A stretch of 6,253 bases of DNA, from contig JAUWXW010000107.1 in NCBI GenBank assembly GCA_030616195.1, positions 1 to 6,253 on the forward strand, read 5' to 3'. Source of the DNA: Chloroflexota bacterium (GTDB taxonomy: Bacteria; Chloroflexota; Dehalococcoidia; RBG-13-53-26). Both the position numbers and the translations under genes were made by a program. Numbering within the stretch: the first letter of the stretch is position 1; each line of letters opens with the position of its first letter. Below the pieces are notes generated by a model. The model worked only from the letters and a program-made list of their open reading frames with translations, was not told the origin of the DNA and made no database searches. Below are positions 5,013 to 6,253 of the stretch, piece after piece.

Positions 5013-6253
5013 ATGTTTAAGTGGCTGGGCAATCTGGTCGATTCCAATGAGAGAGAGCTAAGGCGGCTGGATCCTCTGGTAGCCAGGATAAATGCGCTGG
5101 AGCCTGAATTCGAAGGACTTAGCGATGCTGAGCTGCGAGCCAAGACTGACCAGTTCAAGGATCGCTATCGAGATGGCGCCGAGGTCGATGAACTCCTACC
5201 CGAAGCCTTCGCCGCCGTGCGTGAGGCGGCCAAGCGTACTCTTAGTCAGCGCCACTTCGATGTTCAACTGATGGGGGGGATAGTCCTTCACCAGGGCAAA
5301 ATAGCCGAGATGAAGACCGGTGAAGGCAAGACCCTGGTGGCAACCCTCCCCCTGTATCTCAACTCTATCACCGGGCAGGGGTGCCATCTGGTCACGGTTA
5401 ACGACTATCTGTCAAAGCGTGATCCCCACTGGATGGGGCCCATTTACTATGCTCTGGGAGTAAGCGTAGGCAGTATCCAGCATGAGGCTTCCTATGTCTA
5501 CGACCCGGCCTACGAGTCTGAAGACCCCAGGTGGCCTGCCATGCGCCCCGTGTCTCGCCGCCAAGCCTACGAGGCTGACATAACCTACGGTACTAACAAT
5601 GAGTTTGGCTTTGACTACCTGCGCGACAATATGGTGGTTGACCTCCGTCAGTGCGGACAGCGCCCGTTGAACTACGCCATCGTGGATGAGGTGGACAATA
5701 TTCTTATTGATGAAGCCCGTACTCCTCTTATCATCAGTGGCCCCGCTGAAGAAGCAGGGAAGATGTATTACACCTTCGCCAGGCTTGCCCCTCGGCTGGT
5801 CGCTGAGGAAGACTACTTTATAGACGCCAAGGACAGAGCTGCTAACCTCACTGATGCCGGTGTTGATAAGATGGAGAAGATGCTCAGAAAAGAGGGCTTG
5901 CTCAAGTCGCCCGACCTCTATGATCCAAGTAACTATGCCCTTACCCGCTACCTGGATACCGCTCTCAAAGCCCAGGTTCTCTACAAGAAGGACAGGGACT
6001 ACGTAGTAAAGGATGGTCAGGTTGTCATTGTCGACGAGTTCACCGGCCGGCTGATGTTCGGTCGGAGATACTCTGAGGGCCTGCACCAGGCAATCGAAGC
6101 CAAAGAGAGGGTAAGCATCCAGCGAGAGAGCATCACTCTGGCAACTGTCACCTTCCAGAACTATTTCCGCCTTTACCAGAAACTGGCCGGGATGACGGGG
6201 ACAGCGGTTACCGAGGCTGAGGAACTCCACAAGATATATAACCTCGAGGTGGT
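5013..6253 (+). CDS. secA: Preprotein translocase ATPase subunit SecA, 3'-truncated by window edge
   Basis: Motor ATPase that drives preproteins through the SecYEG channel at the cytoplasmic membrane. The first 413 residues are present; complete SecA proteins are about twice this long. Visible: N-terminal [40 protein letters not shown] with Walker A TGEGKT (102-107), [31 protein letters not shown], Walker B/DEAD-like VDEVDN (224-229; usual VDEVDS) and [14 protein letters not shown], the preprotein cross-linking region, VDEFTGR (340-346) and GMTGTA (393-398). About 30 residues at 157-186 between IQHE and ADITYGTN form an insertion compared with the E. coli and B. subtilis type. The ATG at 5013 follows AGGAAAG directly, an unusually short spacing, but no other in-frame start is available nearby. 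Eight bases separate it from prs. Confidence 0.97.
   Translation, partial: MFKWLGNLVDSNERELRRLDPLVARINALEPEFEGLSDAELRAKTDQFKDRYRDGAEVDELLPEAFAAVREAAKRTLSQRHFDVQLMGGIVLHQGKIAEMKTGEGKTLVATLPLYLNSITGQGCHLVTVNDYLSKRDPHWMGPIYYALGVSVGSIQHEASYVYDPAYESEDPRWPAMRPVSRRQAYEADITYGTNNEFGFDYLRDNMVVDLRQCGQRPLNYAIVDEVDNILIDEARTPLIISGPAEEAGKMYYTFARLAPRLVAEEDYFIDAKDRAANLTDAGVDKMEKMLRKEGLLKSPDLYDPSNYALTRYLDTALKAQVLYKKDRDYVVKDGQVVIVDEFTGRLMFGRRYSEGLHQAIEAKERVSIQRESITLATVTFQNYFRLYQKLAGMTGTAVTEAEELHKIYNLEV

Noticed and set aside
5412..6230. Long antisense ORF (272 codons) on the minus strand across secA
   Set aside because: It lies wholly inside the well-supported secA frame, its translation resembles no family I recognise, and long antisense ORFs are common opposite codon-biased genes.

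Overview
The window looks like ordinary bacterial chromosome of moderate GC with one complete metal-uptake operon between housekeeping genes. The lineage is not certain. The order prs-secA, the insertion in SecA and the divergent Prs active-site loop would fit a Chloroflexota (Dehalococcoidia-like) genome, but this rests on recalled family knowledge and not on a search.

Layout: (1) 1-831 (+) is the 3' part of nadC, whose 5' end lies outside the window. (2) 832-1055 is a non-coding gap between convergent genes, rich in short direct and inverted repeats. (3) 3605-1056 (-) is a four-gene ECF-type cobalt/nickel transporter operon in the order cbiM, cbiN, cbiQ, cbiO. (4) 3606-4056 is a 451-bp divergent intergenic region. 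It holds a fully consensus sigma-70 promoter for the cbi operon with two matching palindromic operators, a 13-bp tandem repeat with an attached hairpin, and a weaker promoter candidate for prs. (5) 4057-5004 (+) is prs, followed after 8 bp by secA (5013 to the window edge), probably one transcript.

How the genes work together: CbiM and CbiN form the substrate-specific membrane part, CbiQ is the transmembrane coupling protein and CbiO is the ATPase. One CbiM-CbiN-CbiQ unit with a CbiO dimer is expected to import Co2+ or Ni2+. The PDGLE-type small subunit and the TTGCAA-type operators make nickel at least as likely as cobalt. NadC makes nicotinate mononucleotide from quinolinate and PRPP, and Prs makes PRPP, so the two flanking enzymes share a metabolite although they are not co-transcribed. 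SecA is the preprotein translocase motor.

No tRNA, rRNA, CRISPR array, transposase or phage gene is visible, and I do not see an unknown multi-gene system. The parts most worth a second look are the promoter/twin-operator module before cbiM, the repeat family found at both ends of the cbi operon, and the active-site changes in Prs and CbiO.
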